Numbered from the stretch's first letter, positions 17,481-25,967 are shown. The stretch: 64,000 nt of DNA from UBA9676 sp036005525 (GCA_036005525.1 DASYQM010000450.1:37030-101029), one strand, 5' to 3'. A program made the numbers and translations. The notes: generated from the letters alone by a model not told the origin.

Positions 17481-19172
17481 TCACATGTTGCGCAGGAACG
17501 CGTTCGCGATCGGCGCCGAGACATCGGCCCCCAGGCCGCCGCCCTCGACCAGCACAGCGAAGGCCAGGTCCCCGCGGTAGCCGATGAACCACGCATGGGC
17601 GCGTGGCTTCTGGGCCGAACCGAACTCGGCCGTGCCGGTCTTGCCGAAGACCCCGCCGGGGAAACCGACGTTGGCCGCGGTGCCCGTGGTGACCACCGCC
17701 CGCATCATCGGGCGCAGCGTGTTCAGGACAGCAGGGCTGAGCTTCTGCGGCTTGGCGGACTGCGCCGGCGCCGGGCTCACGACGAGCTGCGGCGGCCGCC
17801 AGGTGCCGTCTTCGACGGCGCCCGCCATGGATGCCTGGCTGAGCGGATTGACCAGGTCGGTTCCCTGGCCGAAGGCGTCGGCCGCCAGGTCGATCTGTGT
17901 TTTCGGCATGGTAAACCGCCCGAGCGTGGCGGGGATACCCAGATTGGGCCGGGAGTTGAAGCCGAACGTGGCCGCCGCCGACGCGAGCTTGGACCCGTTC
18001 AGCCGCTGTGTCGCGAGCGTGATGAAGGTGGAGTTGCACGACACGGCGAACGCGGTCTGCAGGCTGGTGGAGCCGAGATGCTCGTTGTCGAAGTTATGGA
18101 ACGTCCGGCCCCCGACGTTCACCTGGGCTGGGCACTGCACGGTGCTGGCCGGGCGGAGCCCGGTCGCGGTGAGGGCGGAGGCGGTGACCACCTTGAAGGT
18201 GGAGCCGGGCGGGAACACACCCTGGAGCGCACGATTGAACCCGCCGGGCCGCTCGATGACGGCGAGCACCCGGCCGGTCGACGGCTGGATGGCCACGACA
18301 TCGATGTGCTTGGTGGTCGTCGCGGCCCTGACGGCCGCGGACGCGGCCAGCTGGACATGCATGTCGATGCTGGTGCGGACCGGCTTGCCGGGCGTGGCCG
18401 GCAGGTGGGCGACGGTCGCGGCGGCGCGGTTGCCGGGGCCCTCGACGCGGATGGTGAGGGCCGGCCGGCCGGCCAGCTGCTGCTGGTAGGCCTGCTCGAC
18501 CCCGCCCTGGCCGATCTGGTCGCCGGCCTGGTACGGGACGCCGAGCGCCTTGGCCTGGGCGGCGGTGGCCCTGACCACGTTGCCGGTCACCAGCGAGAGG
18601 GAGCCGGACTGGTTGATGGCCTTCCGTGAGCTCAGCACGGTGTTGTCGGCCGCGAGCACCTGCGCCCGCGGCGGCCACACCGCGTGCACGACGAACCGCT
18701 GGCCGGCGTGGAGCGCCGGATGGATGTCCGACGGGCTCCAGCTCACCCACCAGCGGCGGTCCTGCGTCACGAGCTGCAGCTGGCCGTAGTACCGCCACAC
18801 GCGACCGGCGGCGATGGTGGCGGTGGCGGTGAAACGCGCCTGCGCGGAACCGCCGTCCTGGGTCACCTGGCCGAGCACCAGGTGGATGCGGCGCAGGCCA
18901 AGCTGCGCCGCCGCCGCCCGCAGCGGGCCGGCCACCCCGCCCTCGGGGGCGTTGACGGTGACCGCGTCCATTTCGGCGTAGCTGCGGGCCTGCCAGGCGG
19001 TCAGGTAGGCGGACGCGGTGGTCTGCGGGCTGCCCGTGGTGTGCAGCAGCAGGAAGGCGACGATGGCCCCGGCCACCACCAGCGCCACGGCGGCCCCGAC
19101 CAGCGCGGCGGCGACCGGCATGCATCCCGCCCGGGATCCGCCGTGTTCCGCCCGAGACGCGCTCCGGCTCAT
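17481..19172 (-). CDS. Class B penicillin-binding protein (MecA-N/NTF2-like domain plus transpeptidase)
   Basis: A 563-residue membrane-anchored D,D-transpeptidase that cross-links peptidoglycan. One hydrophobic segment at about 21-43 anchors it, an NTF2-like (MecA-N) domain spans about 48-165, then a dimerisation region, and a transpeptidase domain with SxxK at 324-327 (PGSTFK), SxN at 378-380 (SCN) and KTG at 511-513 (FGKTGTAEFG). All three catalytic motifs are intact. The layout matches the actinobacterial PbpA-like proteins with an N-terminal NTF2 domain. It converges on the methyltransferase with 9 nt between and is divergent from the sigma factor gene over a 243-nt promoter region. Confidence 0.93.
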   Translation of the reverse strand: MSRSASRAEHGGSRAGCMPVAAALVGAAVALVVAGAIVAFLLLHTTGSPQTTASAYLTAWQARSYAEMDAVTVNAPEGGVAGPLRAAAAQLGLRRIHLVLGQVTQDGGSAQARFTATATIAAGRVWRYYGQLQLVTQDRRWWVSWSPSDIHPALHAGQRFVVHAVWPPRAQVLAADNTVLSSRKAINQSGSLSLVTGNVVRATAAQAKALGVPYQAGDQIGQGGVEQAYQQQLAGRPALTIRVEGPGNRAAATVAHLPATPGKPVRTSIDMHVQLAASAAVRAATTTKHIDVVAIQPSTGRVLAVIERPGGFNRALQGVFPPGSTFKVVTASALTATGLRPASTVQCPAQVNVGGRTFHNFDNEHLGSTSLQTAFAVSCNSTFITLATQRLNGSKLASAAATFGFNSRPNLGIPATLGRFTMPKTQIDLAADAFGQGTDLVNPLSQASMAGAVEDGTWRPPQLVVSPAPAQSAKPQKLSPAVLNTLRPMMRAVVTTGTAANVGFPGGVFGKTGTAEFGSAQKPRAHAWFIGYRGDLAFAVLVEGGGLGADVSAPIANAFLRNM

Positions 19173-19415
19173 GGCTCAGCCCCCCGCCCAGCTCACATCG
19201 ACGCACCCGTGGCAGCGGGAGCGGGACCTGAGCGCATCGCCAGTAGGGACGGGCAACCTGATGTCCTCACTGTTCGGGCCCCTGGCCAAACGATAACGCG
19301 CTGCTAACCCCCGGGTGCCGCGAACGAGACAAACGGCCCGCGCCCCGCGTACCGGCCGGAACTGATCCGGCTCGCGGCGCGGCGACGTACCTATCGTGGA
19401 CGTCGAGGAGGAACG

Positions 19416-20048
19416 GTGCCCGCCACGCTCAGCCGGGTGTGGCTACCGCGTTGCCCGGTGGCCGGGAACCGCGCTAGCGTCCCAGGGGTGGAGTCGACCG
19501 ATGCGTTGCTCACCGCCCGCCTGGCGGCCGGGGACGATCACGCACTGGCCGAGGCCTTCGACCGGCTCGGATCGGCCGTCTACGGAGCGGCGCTGCGCGT
19601 CCTCGGCGAGTGGACCGCCGCGCAGGACGTGGTCCAGGATGTCTTCGTTGAACTGTGGAGCCACCCCGGCCGGTACGACCCCGCGGCCGGTTCGCTGCGA
19701 ACCTATCTGACGGTGCTGGCCCGGCACCGGGCGGTGGACATCGTGCGCAGCGAGCTGCGCCGGATTGCGCGGCAGGAGCGGAATCAGCGGCTGACCCCCA
19801 AGCAGGAGCTCCCGTCCCCGGGTGAGGAAGTGGCGGCCGCCGAGGCCGCAGGCGTGGTGCGGAAGGCGGTGCGCCTGCTGCCCGACAGCCAGCGTCAGGT
19901 CGTGGAGCTCGCCTACTTCGGCGGGCTGAGCTACCGCGAGGTCGCACAGGCGGCCGGCATCCCCGAGGGAACGGCGAAATCGCGGCTGAGACTGGCCTTG
20001 GCCAAGCTGGAGTCGGTGCTCGAACCGCAGTTGCTGGAGCTGTCATGA
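19416..20048 (+). CDS. ECF-type RNA polymerase sigma factor
   Basis: A 210-residue sigma-70 family factor with only regions 2 and 4. Region 2 includes AQDVVQDVFVELWSHPGRYD and TYLTVLARHRAVDIVRSELR; region 4 is QRQVVELAYFGGLSYREVA followed by the helix-turn-helix AGIPEGTAKSRLRLALAKL. The GTG start at 19416 follows a strong gaggagga site at 19405-19412. Its stop overlaps the start of the next gene by 4 nt, so the two are translationally coupled. The partner gene encodes a DinB-fold protein instead of a classic anti-sigma factor. Which promoters it reads is unknown. Confidence 0.93.
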   Translation: MPATLSRVWLPRCPVAGNRASVPGVESTDALLTARLAAGDDHALAEAFDRLGSAVYGAALRVLGEWTAAQDVVQDVFVELWSHPGRYDPAAGSLRTYLTVLARHRAVDIVRSELRRIARQERNQRLTPKQELPSPGEEVAAAEAAGVVRKAVRLLPDSQRQVVELAYFGGLSYREVAQAAGIPEGTAKSRLRLALAKLESVLEPQLLELS

Positions 20049-20902
20049 CCGCCGACGGGCGTACGGGTGTGACGCCTCCCGCCGGCCTGCGGGAGCGGGT
20101 GATGGCGGCATGCCTGCGGGCGCGGCCCGCCGGTCACGCCGTCCCGGATATCCCGCGGATCTCCCCGGCCGAGGCCTTCAGCCGCGCGGCCGACGCCTTC
20201 TACGGGCTGCTGTGCGCCCTCAACGAGCCGGACTGGCGGCAGCACGTCATTCGGGACCTGGACGTCCAGGGCCTGGTCGGACATCTGGTCGGGGTCGAGG
20301 ACGACGTGCAGCGCGCGCTGGCCGGCGACCCGGTGCACGAGGATCACGTGACGTCCACCCAGCCCGTGGCGGACCGCCAGGCCGGGCGACCCGTCGCCGC
20401 GACCCGCACCGACTGGCGCAGCGCGGCCGACCGCACGCTGGCGATGGTACACGAGGCGGACGTTGACTCCGAGGTCACCGTGTGGGGCATCCCGCTGCCG
20501 CTCGGCGCGGTGCTCGTCGCCCGGGCGTTCGAGCTGTGGACGCACGAGAACGACATCCGGCAGGCGGCGGGGTTGCCCGCGTCGGTGCCTGACGCCGCGA
20601 CGTTGCGCCTCATGACCGAGCTCGCGACCGGGATGCTGCCCTTCGGGGCGATCATGACCGGCCTGCAGAGGCCGATCGACCTGCGGCTGGTCCTGACCGG
20701 CCCCGGCGGCGGGACCTTTGATGTCGCGATCGGCGGTGACGCGCCCGAGCCCGCCTCCATCGCCATCGTCACCGACGTGGTCGGCTTCTGCCGGCTGGCC
20801 GCGAACCGGGCCAGCCCTGCCGATCTGGACGTGCATGTCACCGGCGACCTGGGCCGGGCGTCGGGCGTGCTGGCCGCCACCGCGGCGCTGGCACTCGACT
20901 GA
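20045..20902 (+). CDS. Maleylpyruvate-isomerase-family (DinB fold) mycothiol-dependent protein, possible anti-sigma partner
   Basis: A 285-residue protein with an MDMPI N-domain: a helical bundle whose metal ligands in known enzymes are one His and an E-x3-H pair. Here VQGLVGHLVGVEDDV supplies the first His and FELWTHENDIR supplies Glu and His, so the metal site looks intact. A C-terminal SCP2-like domain follows (LVLTGPGGGTFDVAIGGD). The N-terminus (TPPAGLRERVMAACLRARPA) resembles the linker found in zinc-finger anti-sigma factors. It overlaps the ECF sigma gene by 4 nt. Known family members are thiol-dependent isomerases or transferases; a regulatory role over the sigma factor is inference from the coupling and the N-terminal linker. 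Confidence 0.85.
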   Translation: MTADGRTGVTPPAGLRERVMAACLRARPAGHAVPDIPRISPAEAFSRAADAFYGLLCALNEPDWRQHVIRDLDVQGLVGHLVGVEDDVQRALAGDPVHEDHVTSTQPVADRQAGRPVAATRTDWRSAADRTLAMVHEADVDSEVTVWGIPLPLGAVLVARAFELWTHENDIRQAAGLPASVPDAATLRLMTELATGMLPFGAIMTGLQRPIDLRLVLTGPGGGTFDVAIGGDAPEPASIAIVTDVVGFCRLAANRASPADLDVHVTGDLGRASGVLAATAALALD

Positions 20903-21011
20903 TCCGCCGCCGCTCCCGGCGACGTACCCTCCCCGGAAGCAGAACCCAGAGGGGAGCTTCCCCCCGTTGTGCCTGGGGGGGCCGGGGGGGCGGCCGGCCT
21001 GCTTGGCCGGT

Positions 21012-21046
21012 GGCGGGCCGGCCGGCACTGCGCCGGCCGGCCCGCC
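21012..21046. terminator. Strong GC hairpin between convergent genes
   Basis: A 14-bp arm starting GGCGGGCCGGCCGG pairs with CCGGCCGGCCCGCC across a 7-nt loop. It lies between the stop at 20902 and the convergent DUF202 gene that ends at 21054. There is no U-run, as is common for actinobacterial stem-loops, so it may act as a bidirectional terminator or RNA 3'-end stabiliser. Confidence 0.55.
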
Positions 21047-21053
21047 TGTACCG

Positions 21054-21374
21054 TCAGGGGAAGCTCAGCACCAGCGACGCCAGCGAGATCCCGGTGATCG
21101 TCACCGTGATCAGCAGCAGGCGCCGGTCGCGGGTGCCTCCCTCGTCCGCCGTGCCGGGCAGCCGGCCAAGCCGCCAGACGACGGCGGACAGGATGACGAC
21201 GGGCAGCCCGATCGCGGGGCGGTACCTGAGGATGGCGGCCCCGACGGCGGCGAAGGCGATGGCGGTGCGGGTCCAGGCCAGTTCGGTCCGCTCGCGGGCC
21301 AGCCCCGGATCGGCCTCTTCGAGGTCCGGGGCCGGCGGGTTCCCGGCCGGCGGGTTCCCTGCTTGCGGGTTCAG
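21054..21374 (-). CDS. DUF202 (YidH-like) membrane protein, probable CTG start
   Basis: A small DUF202 protein of about 106 residues. The family motif GLARERTELAWTRTAIAFAA is followed by three predicted membrane helices (AFAAVGAAILRY, IGLPVVILSAVVW, LLLITVTITGISLASLVL). No ATG, GTG or TTG lies in frame between the family motif and an implausible ATG 300 nt upstream. A CTG at 21374 overlaps the stop of the preceding DUF202 gene (CTGA, in the manner of ATGA), with ggtgag a few nt before it, so a CTG start by translational coupling is the simplest reading. The first 20 residues contain a short repeat (NPPAGNPPAP). Function of the family is unknown; two adjacent copies are often found. Confidence 0.75.
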   Translation of the reverse strand: MNPQAGNPPAGNPPAPDLEEADPGLARERTELAWTRTAIAFAAVGAAILRYRPAIGLPVVILSAVVWRLGRLPGTADEGGTRDRRLLLITVTITGISLASLVLSFP

Positions 21375-21769
21375 GGGGTTCTCACCGCCGACAGCAGGGC
21401 GAGCGCCGCGGCGAGCAGGCCGATGGCCGCGATGGCGATCGCCAGGATGTGGGGCAGCCGGGAGCGGGGCAGCGGTTCCCCGTGGCGCAGTGCCCGCTGG
21501 CTGGCCTTCCACTCGAGGTAGCTGACCACCGACACGGCACAGCCGAGCAGGATCAGCGGGGTGCCGATGGCGTGCCGCCCCCAGGGAACGCCGGGGAAGG
21601 GCGGCAGCAACTGCGCGATCGCCAGCCCGCCGACCACCAGCGCGAGCGAGGTGCGGCTCCACGCCAGGAAGGTCCGCTCGTTGGCGAAGGTGTAGCGGGC
21701 ATCCGGCTCGGTGCCGTCGCGGTCGTCGCTGGTGACGGGCGGGCCCCCGCCGCCCGGGTGGTCAGTCAT
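21371..21769 (-). CDS. DUF202 (YidH-like) membrane protein
   Basis: A 132-residue member of the DUF202 family with the signature RYTFANERTFLAWSRTSLAL and three hydrophobic helices, the last being LAIAIAAIGLLAAALALLS. The ATG at 21769 follows gaggcggg, and the frame upstream of it (to 21811) is not supported. It overlaps the second DUF202 gene by 4 nt. In other bacteria such pairs are encoded together, presumably forming a heteromeric inner-membrane complex of unknown function. No neighbour indicates a pathway. Confidence 0.85.
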   Translation of the reverse strand: MTDHPGGGGPPVTSDDRDGTEPDARYTFANERTFLAWSRTSLALVVGGLAIAQLLPPFPGVPWGRHAIGTPLILLGCAVSVVSYLEWKASQRALRHGEPLPRSRLPHILAIAIAAIGLLAAALALLSAVRTP

Positions 21770-21892
21770 GTGGTCCCGCCTCGCCGCTGGATTCGTCCTG
21801 CACACAGGCATTCTCGCGCTCCGGTGAACGAATGGGTTGGCCGCTACGTGATCTGAGGTACCGGACCATCAAGCAATGAACGGAGAGATGCG

Positions 21893-22441
21893 ATGCGTGG
21901 CAAATGGTGGGCGCCCGCAGGGTTCGCCGCCGCCGCCTTGATCGTCGCCGCGTGCGGGAGTTCATCTTCGGGCTCGGGCGGCGGAACAGCCGTGAGCAGT
22001 TCGACGCCGAGTGCCGCTGCGTCAGCTCCGCAGTCGTCCAGCAAGAAGCTGGAGACGACGACGATCGGTGGCAAGACGGTGCTGACCAACGCCAACGGGA
22101 TGACGCTCTACTGGTTCGTGATTGACACCTCGCACAAGTCGAACTGCAACGGCGACTGCGCGCAGCACTGGACGCCGGTGCCGGGGCCAGCCAAGGCGGG
22201 TGCCGGCGTGACCGGCACGCTGACCACGATCACCCGCTCGGACGGCTCAACCCAGGCCGCCTACAACGGGCACCCGCTGTACACCTACGTGGCCGACACC
22301 GCCCCCGGCATGGCCAAGGGCAACGGCCTGACCATCTCGGGCGGCAAGTGGTGGGAGATGACAGCGTCCGGCGCGACGCCAGCTCCGGCCCCGGCCGCGT
22401 CCGCCTCCACTGGCGGCGGGGGTGGGGGCTACGGGTACTGA
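21893..22441 (+). CDS. Secreted lipoprotein with COG4315-type repeat domain
   Basis: A 182-residue lipoprotein. The signal peptide AGFAAAALIVAACGSSS ends in an acceptable lipobox with the modified cysteine near residue 22. After a Ser/Gly/Ala-rich linker the folded domain has ANGMTLYWFVIDT, SNCNGDCAQHWTPV, TRSDGSTQAAYNGHPLYTYV and ADTAPGMAKGNGLT. Such domains are common in actinobacterial and proteobacterial secreted proteins of unknown function; the paired cysteines (C-x3-C) could form a disulfide. The start at 21893 follows cggagag. The neighbouring gene repeats the same domain with about 50 percent identity by eye. Confidence 0.85.
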   Translation: MRGKWWAPAGFAAAALIVAACGSSSSGSGGGTAVSSSTPSAAASAPQSSSKKLETTTIGGKTVLTNANGMTLYWFVIDTSHKSNCNGDCAQHWTPVPGPAKAGAGVTGTLTTITRSDGSTQAAYNGHPLYTYVADTAPGMAKGNGLTISGGKWWEMTASGATPAPAPAASASTGGGGGGYGY

Positions 22442-22454
22442 CAGGAGCCCGTCG

Positions 22455-23363
22455 GTGGGGAGCATCACCACGCAAGGGGAGCCGCGGCCAGTCCGGACGG
22501 TGACGGGCTGGCCGCGCCTCGTCCTGCGGGTGGCCGGCGCCGGGCTGCTGGCCGCGACCGCGGCGATGCATCTTGACCTCTACCTGACCGGCTACCGGAC
22601 CATCCCGACGATCGGCTGGCTGTTCCTGCTTCAGGTGATCGCCGGGTTCGCCCTTGCCCTGGCCGTGCTGGTCACGGGCAGTCGGCTGGCCGCGGCGGCC
22701 GGGGCCGGCTTCGCCCTCTCGACCCTGGGCGGCTACCTGCTGTCGGTGTGGTTCGGCCTGTTCGGGTTCAAGGAGGTGCGCACGACCGCGGGCATCGTGG
22801 CCGGCGTGATCGAGGTGGCCGCGGCGGCGGCGCTGGGCCTGCTGGCGCTGACCCCCGCGCCGGGCGCGGCCGGCCGGCACCACGCCGGCGCCGGCGGGGG
22901 GGTCGGTGCCAGGCTGCGGGCCGGTGTGCCACACGCGGGATGGCTGGTCACCGGCGTGTCGGTCCTGGCCCTAGCGGCTCTTGGCGGCTCGGTGGCCGCC
23001 GCCGGCGGTGTCCCGACCTACGCGTCGGCGGGCGGCGGCCTGAAGACGGCGCAGGTCGGTGGCGCGACCGTCCTGGTCAACGCCAAGGGCTTCACCCTCT
23101 ACTGGTTCGCCCGGGACACTCCCACCAAGTCGAACTGCGAAGGCACCTGCAGCCAGTACTGGATCCCGCTGAAAGGGCCGGCGACCCTGAGCCCGGGCGT
23201 GACCGGCCAGCTCGGCACGATCAAGCGCTCGGATGGCTCGCTCCAGGCCACCTTCGACGGGCATGCGCTGTACACCTACGTGAGCGACACCGCTCCCGGC
23301 CAGAACAGCGGCGACGGGGTGAACCTGGATGGCGGGCTATGGCATGAGGTGAAGGTGTCATAG
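22455..23363 (+). CDS. Membrane protein with four to five TM helices and a C-terminal COG4315-type domain
   Basis: A protein of about 302 residues. Hydrophobic helices occupy the first two thirds (for example LVLRVAGAGLLAATAAMHL, WLFLLQVIAGFALALAVLV, AGIVAGVIEVAAAAALGLLA, WLVTGVSVLALAALGGSVAA), and the C-terminal 110 residues repeat the secreted domain of the preceding lipoprotein (AKGFTLYWFARDT, SNCEGTCSQYW, IKRSDGSLQATFDGHALYTYV). The GTG at 22455 is chosen over one at 22422 because aggag lies eight nt before it. It starts 13 nt after the lipoprotein stop, so the two form an operon. A lipid-anchored and a membrane-spanning form of the same domain may face each other outside the membrane. 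Function unknown. Confidence 0.8.
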   Translation: MGSITTQGEPRPVRTVTGWPRLVLRVAGAGLLAATAAMHLDLYLTGYRTIPTIGWLFLLQVIAGFALALAVLVTGSRLAAAAGAGFALSTLGGYLLSVWFGLFGFKEVRTTAGIVAGVIEVAAAAALGLLALTPAPGAAGRHHAGAGGGVGARLRAGVPHAGWLVTGVSVLALAALGGSVAAAGGVPTYASAGGGLKTAQVGGATVLVNAKGFTLYWFARDTPTKSNCEGTCSQYWIPLKGPATLSPGVTGQLGTIKRSDGSLQATFDGHALYTYVSDTAPGQNSGDGVNLDGGLWHEVKVS

Positions 23364-23386
23364 GACGTTGCGGGCTCGTGCCAGCA

Positions 23387-24196
23387 TCAGTGGACGCCGG
23401 CCAGCTCTGAGGTCCACATGACGATCCGGGTGCGGTCACCGCGGAACAGGTCGCGGGCGAACTCGACGGGCTGCCCGGCCTGGTCGTAGGCGACCCGCTC
23501 GACCAGCATCAGCGGCGCGCCCTCGGCCACCTCCAGCGCCTCCGCCTCCCTGACCCCGGCCGTGACCGGCTCCAGGCTCTCCCGTGCCCGGTGCGGGCGC
23601 TGGCCGTACCGGGTCTCCAGCAGTTCGTACAGTGACCCGTCGAGCCGGCACTGCAGCAGCCCGGGAAACACCGCCGCGGGGAACAGCGACTGCTCGAGCA
23701 CGATCGGGCGGCCGTCGCCCAGCCGCACCCGCCGCACCTCGTGCACCGGATCGCCCTCCCGCAGCCCGAGCGCCGCGGCCGACACCGGGCCGGCCGGCCG
23801 TTGCGTCGCGAAGAGCACGCGGGCGCCCGGCTGTATCCCGTGCCGCCGCAGCTGCTCGGAGAACCCCGCCAGCGTGGTGCGGTCCTGCTCCAGCTTGCGC
23901 TCGGCGACGAAGGTCCCGCCCCGGCGGCCCACGGCGCGGGTCACCAGCCCGCGCCTGGCCAGCTTGGCCAGCGCCTGGCGCAGGGTCATCCGGCTCACCC
24001 CGAACCAGGCGGCCAGGTCCTGCTCGGCCGGCATGCGGTCGCCGGGCGCGAGCCGCCCGGCCCCGATCGCCTCCGCGAGCCAGTCCTCGATCTGGCCGTA
24101 CACGGTGGCGCCCGATCCCCGCAGGATCTCCGGCGGCGCCAGGCCGAGCACCTCCGGCGCCACCCGCGTCCTGCGCTGTTTCGGCGTCAGCGGCAT
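23387..24196 (-). CDS. GntR-family regulator, HutC/UTRA subfamily
   Basis: A 269-residue regulator with an N-terminal winged helix (ATVYGQIEDWLAEAIGAGRL, then MPAEQDLAAWFGVSRMTLRQ and ALAKLARRGLVTR) and a UTRA ligand-binding domain that ends RDLFRGDRTRIVMWTSEL. Members sense small metabolites such as amino sugars, histidine breakdown products or phosphonates. It lies 11 nt downstream of an amino-acid permease gene on the same strand. Two GTCTAGAC palindromes in the divergent promoter at 25.9 kb match the operator core known for HutC-type regulators such as DasR, so this protein probably represses both the permease operon and the divergent catabolic operon. Confidence 0.92.
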   Translation of the reverse strand: MPLTPKQRRTRVAPEVLGLAPPEILRGSGATVYGQIEDWLAEAIGAGRLAPGDRMPAEQDLAAWFGVSRMTLRQALAKLARRGLVTRAVGRRGGTFVAERKLEQDRTTLAGFSEQLRRHGIQPGARVLFATQRPAGPVSAAALGLREGDPVHEVRRVRLGDGRPIVLEQSLFPAAVFPGLLQCRLDGSLYELLETRYGQRPHRARESLEPVTAGVREAEALEVAEGAPLMLVERVAYDQAGQPVEFARDLFRGDRTRIVMWTSELAGVH

Positions 24197-24207
24197 CGGT
24201 CAGCCGG

Positions 24208-25800
24208 TCACCCGTCCTGCTTCGCCCCGGACACCAGCGGCGCGTCGTCGCCGGCCGGGGCGATGACCGGAGCGAACTCCTTCCTCCGCCCCACCGCCAG
24301 GTAGTAGATCGCCCCGATCAGGACGATGAAGACGAACACCGTCCACAAGATCGGGATGTCGTTCAGGAACCCGATATGGAAGTTGAGCAGCCCGCCGGAC
24401 TGGTTGGGCTTGGGGTTGGTGAAGGGGACGGCCCTCGGCCAGGCGAAGTTGATGATCATGGCCCCGCCGTACACCAGGGCGAGGATGTTCACCACCATCC
24501 CCCAGCGGCCGAGCCGGAACGGTGCAGCGGTCTTCGGCCAGCCGCGGGCGCGGGCACGCAGGATGATGATGTTGCCGAGGAAGTAGCTGAAGTAGATCGT
24601 CCCGGTCGCGGCGATGGCGATGATCCCGGCGCCGGAGTACTGGATGAACGGGATCGCCGCGATCACAGCGATCGCGATGCAGGTCCATACCGGCGTGTGC
24701 AGGCTCGGCGAGACCTTCGCCAGCGGCTTGGAGAAGGGGAGCGTGTTGTCGCGGGACATCCCGAAGCACAGGCGGATGGTGGACGCCATGATCGACAGGC
24801 AGCAGACGAAGATGGCCGCGGAGACCACCAGCAGGTAAAGTGTCGCGAAGCCGGTGGAGAAGTTCGCGTCGATGATCTGCGCCGGGCCGAGACCGAGGCC
24901 GCCGTTCGCCGCCATCGCCCCCTTCACGCCCAGCCGCTCGGGGATCGCCACCAGTGTCCCCAGCAGGAACACGCCGCCGATGATGAACGCGCCGATCACC
25001 GCATAGAGCACGGCCTTCGGCGCGGCCCGGCGCGGGTCGCGGGTCTCCTCGGCGAGCGTGGAAGCGGTGTCGAAGCCGTAGATGACGAACAGGCTCATGA
25101 ACATGGCCGCGAGGAACGTGTTGGGCGCGACGTGGACGCCGCCGCTGTTGGTCACCACACCGATGCCCTGGTGGTTGTGGAAGGCGAGCAGTACCAGCGC
25201 GAACACGAACATGCCGAGGATCTCGAAGACGACCCCGGTGTTGTTGATGAGGGCGACCAGCCGCACGCCGTAGATGTTCAGCACGGTGATCACCACGAGG
25301 GTGATCAGCGCGACGACGAGCTGGGTGTGCAGTACGGTGTCGGAGTCGCCCACGCCGAGGCTGTTCCAGCCGAGGCCGTTCAGCGCCGGGATGAGCGCCA
25401 GCGGGAGCGTCGCCACCACCGCGGTGATGGTCAGGATGCCCGCGAACAGGTAGATCCAGCCGTTGAACCAGGAGTAGGTCCGGTTCGCCAGGTACTTGGT
25501 CCACTGGAAGACCGAGCCGGCGATCGGGTAGTGGCTGGTGACCTCGGCGAAGTTGAGCGCGACGATGAACTGGCCGAGCGCGACCACCGGCCAGGTCCAG
25601 ATGAACACCCCGCCGAGGGTGGTCAGGCCCAGCGCGAACAGGGTGAAGATCCCCGTCGAGGGCGAGATGTAGCTGAACGCGACCGCGAACGAGCTGCCCA
25701 GCCCGAGCGAGCGCTTCAGCTCCTGCTTGTAGCCGTATTGCGCGAGGTCGGCGGAGTCCTGCGCATGCTGGTCGGTGGTGGCCTGTGATTCAGCGCTCAT
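24208..25800 (-). CDS. APC-superfamily amino acid/polyamine permease
   Basis: A 530-residue secondary transporter with about 12 hydrophobic helices. The N-terminal part has the APC signature FAVAFSYISPSTGIFTLFAL, and the first helices carry the backbone-binding GSVFQWTKYLANRTYSWFNG region. The central EETRDPRRAAPKAVLYAVIG loop is a family hallmark. It should import an amino acid or amine by proton symport. The ATG at 25800 follows ggggagga, with a small hairpin just before it. Its operon partner is the GntR regulator, and the divergent genes encode a kinase and a demethylating flavoenzyme, which suggests that the cargo is the substrate of that pathway, for example an N-methylated amino acid or related amine. 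Confidence 0.92.
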   Translation of the reverse strand: MSAESQATTDQHAQDSADLAQYGYKQELKRSLGLGSSFAVAFSYISPSTGIFTLFALGLTTLGGVFIWTWPVVALGQFIVALNFAEVTSHYPIAGSVFQWTKYLANRTYSWFNGWIYLFAGILTITAVVATLPLALIPALNGLGWNSLGVGDSDTVLHTQLVVALITLVVITVLNIYGVRLVALINNTGVVFEILGMFVFALVLLAFHNHQGIGVVTNSGGVHVAPNTFLAAMFMSLFVIYGFDTASTLAEETRDPRRAAPKAVLYAVIGAFIIGGVFLLGTLVAIPERLGVKGAMAANGGLGLGPAQIIDANFSTGFATLYLLVVSAAIFVCCLSIMASTIRLCFGMSRDNTLPFSKPLAKVSPSLHTPVWTCIAIAVIAAIPFIQYSGAGIIAIAATGTIYFSYFLGNIIILRARARGWPKTAAPFRLGRWGMVVNILALVYGGAMIINFAWPRAVPFTNPKPNQSGGLLNFHIGFLNDIPILWTVFVFIVLIGAIYYLAVGRRKEFAPVIAPAGDDAPLVSGAKQDG

Positions 25801-25814
25801 GGCTGGTCCTCCCC

Positions 25815-25833
25815 TGTGCGGCGGAGCCGCACA
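25815..25833. promoter_or_regulatory. Small hairpin in the permease 5' leader
   Basis: TGTGCGGC pairs with GCCGCACA around a 3-nt loop (read in either strand), immediately upstream of the permease ribosome binding site. In the leftward transcript it would form just before the ggggagg site and could affect translation or mRNA stability. No riboswitch consensus is seen. Confidence 0.35.
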
Positions 25834-25894
25834 GCACGGGGCCGCTGATTGACGGCGCAGACTGAGGCGTAGCGTAAGGCGCTGCCGCCTAACT

Positions 25895-25902
25895 GTCTAG
25901 AC
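25895..25902. promoter_or_regulatory. GTCTAGAC operator, copy 1
   Basis: A perfect 8-bp palindrome in the context aactGTCTAGACCcttt. It lies 95 nt upstream of the permease start and is one of two identical cores in the 247-nt divergent promoter. HutC-type GntR regulators (for example DasR) bind sites with a GTCTAGAC centre, and such a regulator is encoded in the adjacent operon. Confidence 0.7.
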
Positions 25903-25967
25903 CCTTTGTGCGGGCTCTTGCGGCACTTCGTACATATCCGGAAGTTCGCCATGTTGTGGCTTGTTTT

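Noticed and set aside
23584..25788. 734-codon rightward frame across the GntR and permease genes
   Set aside because: Charged repetitive composition without any motif, antisense to two well-supported genes.
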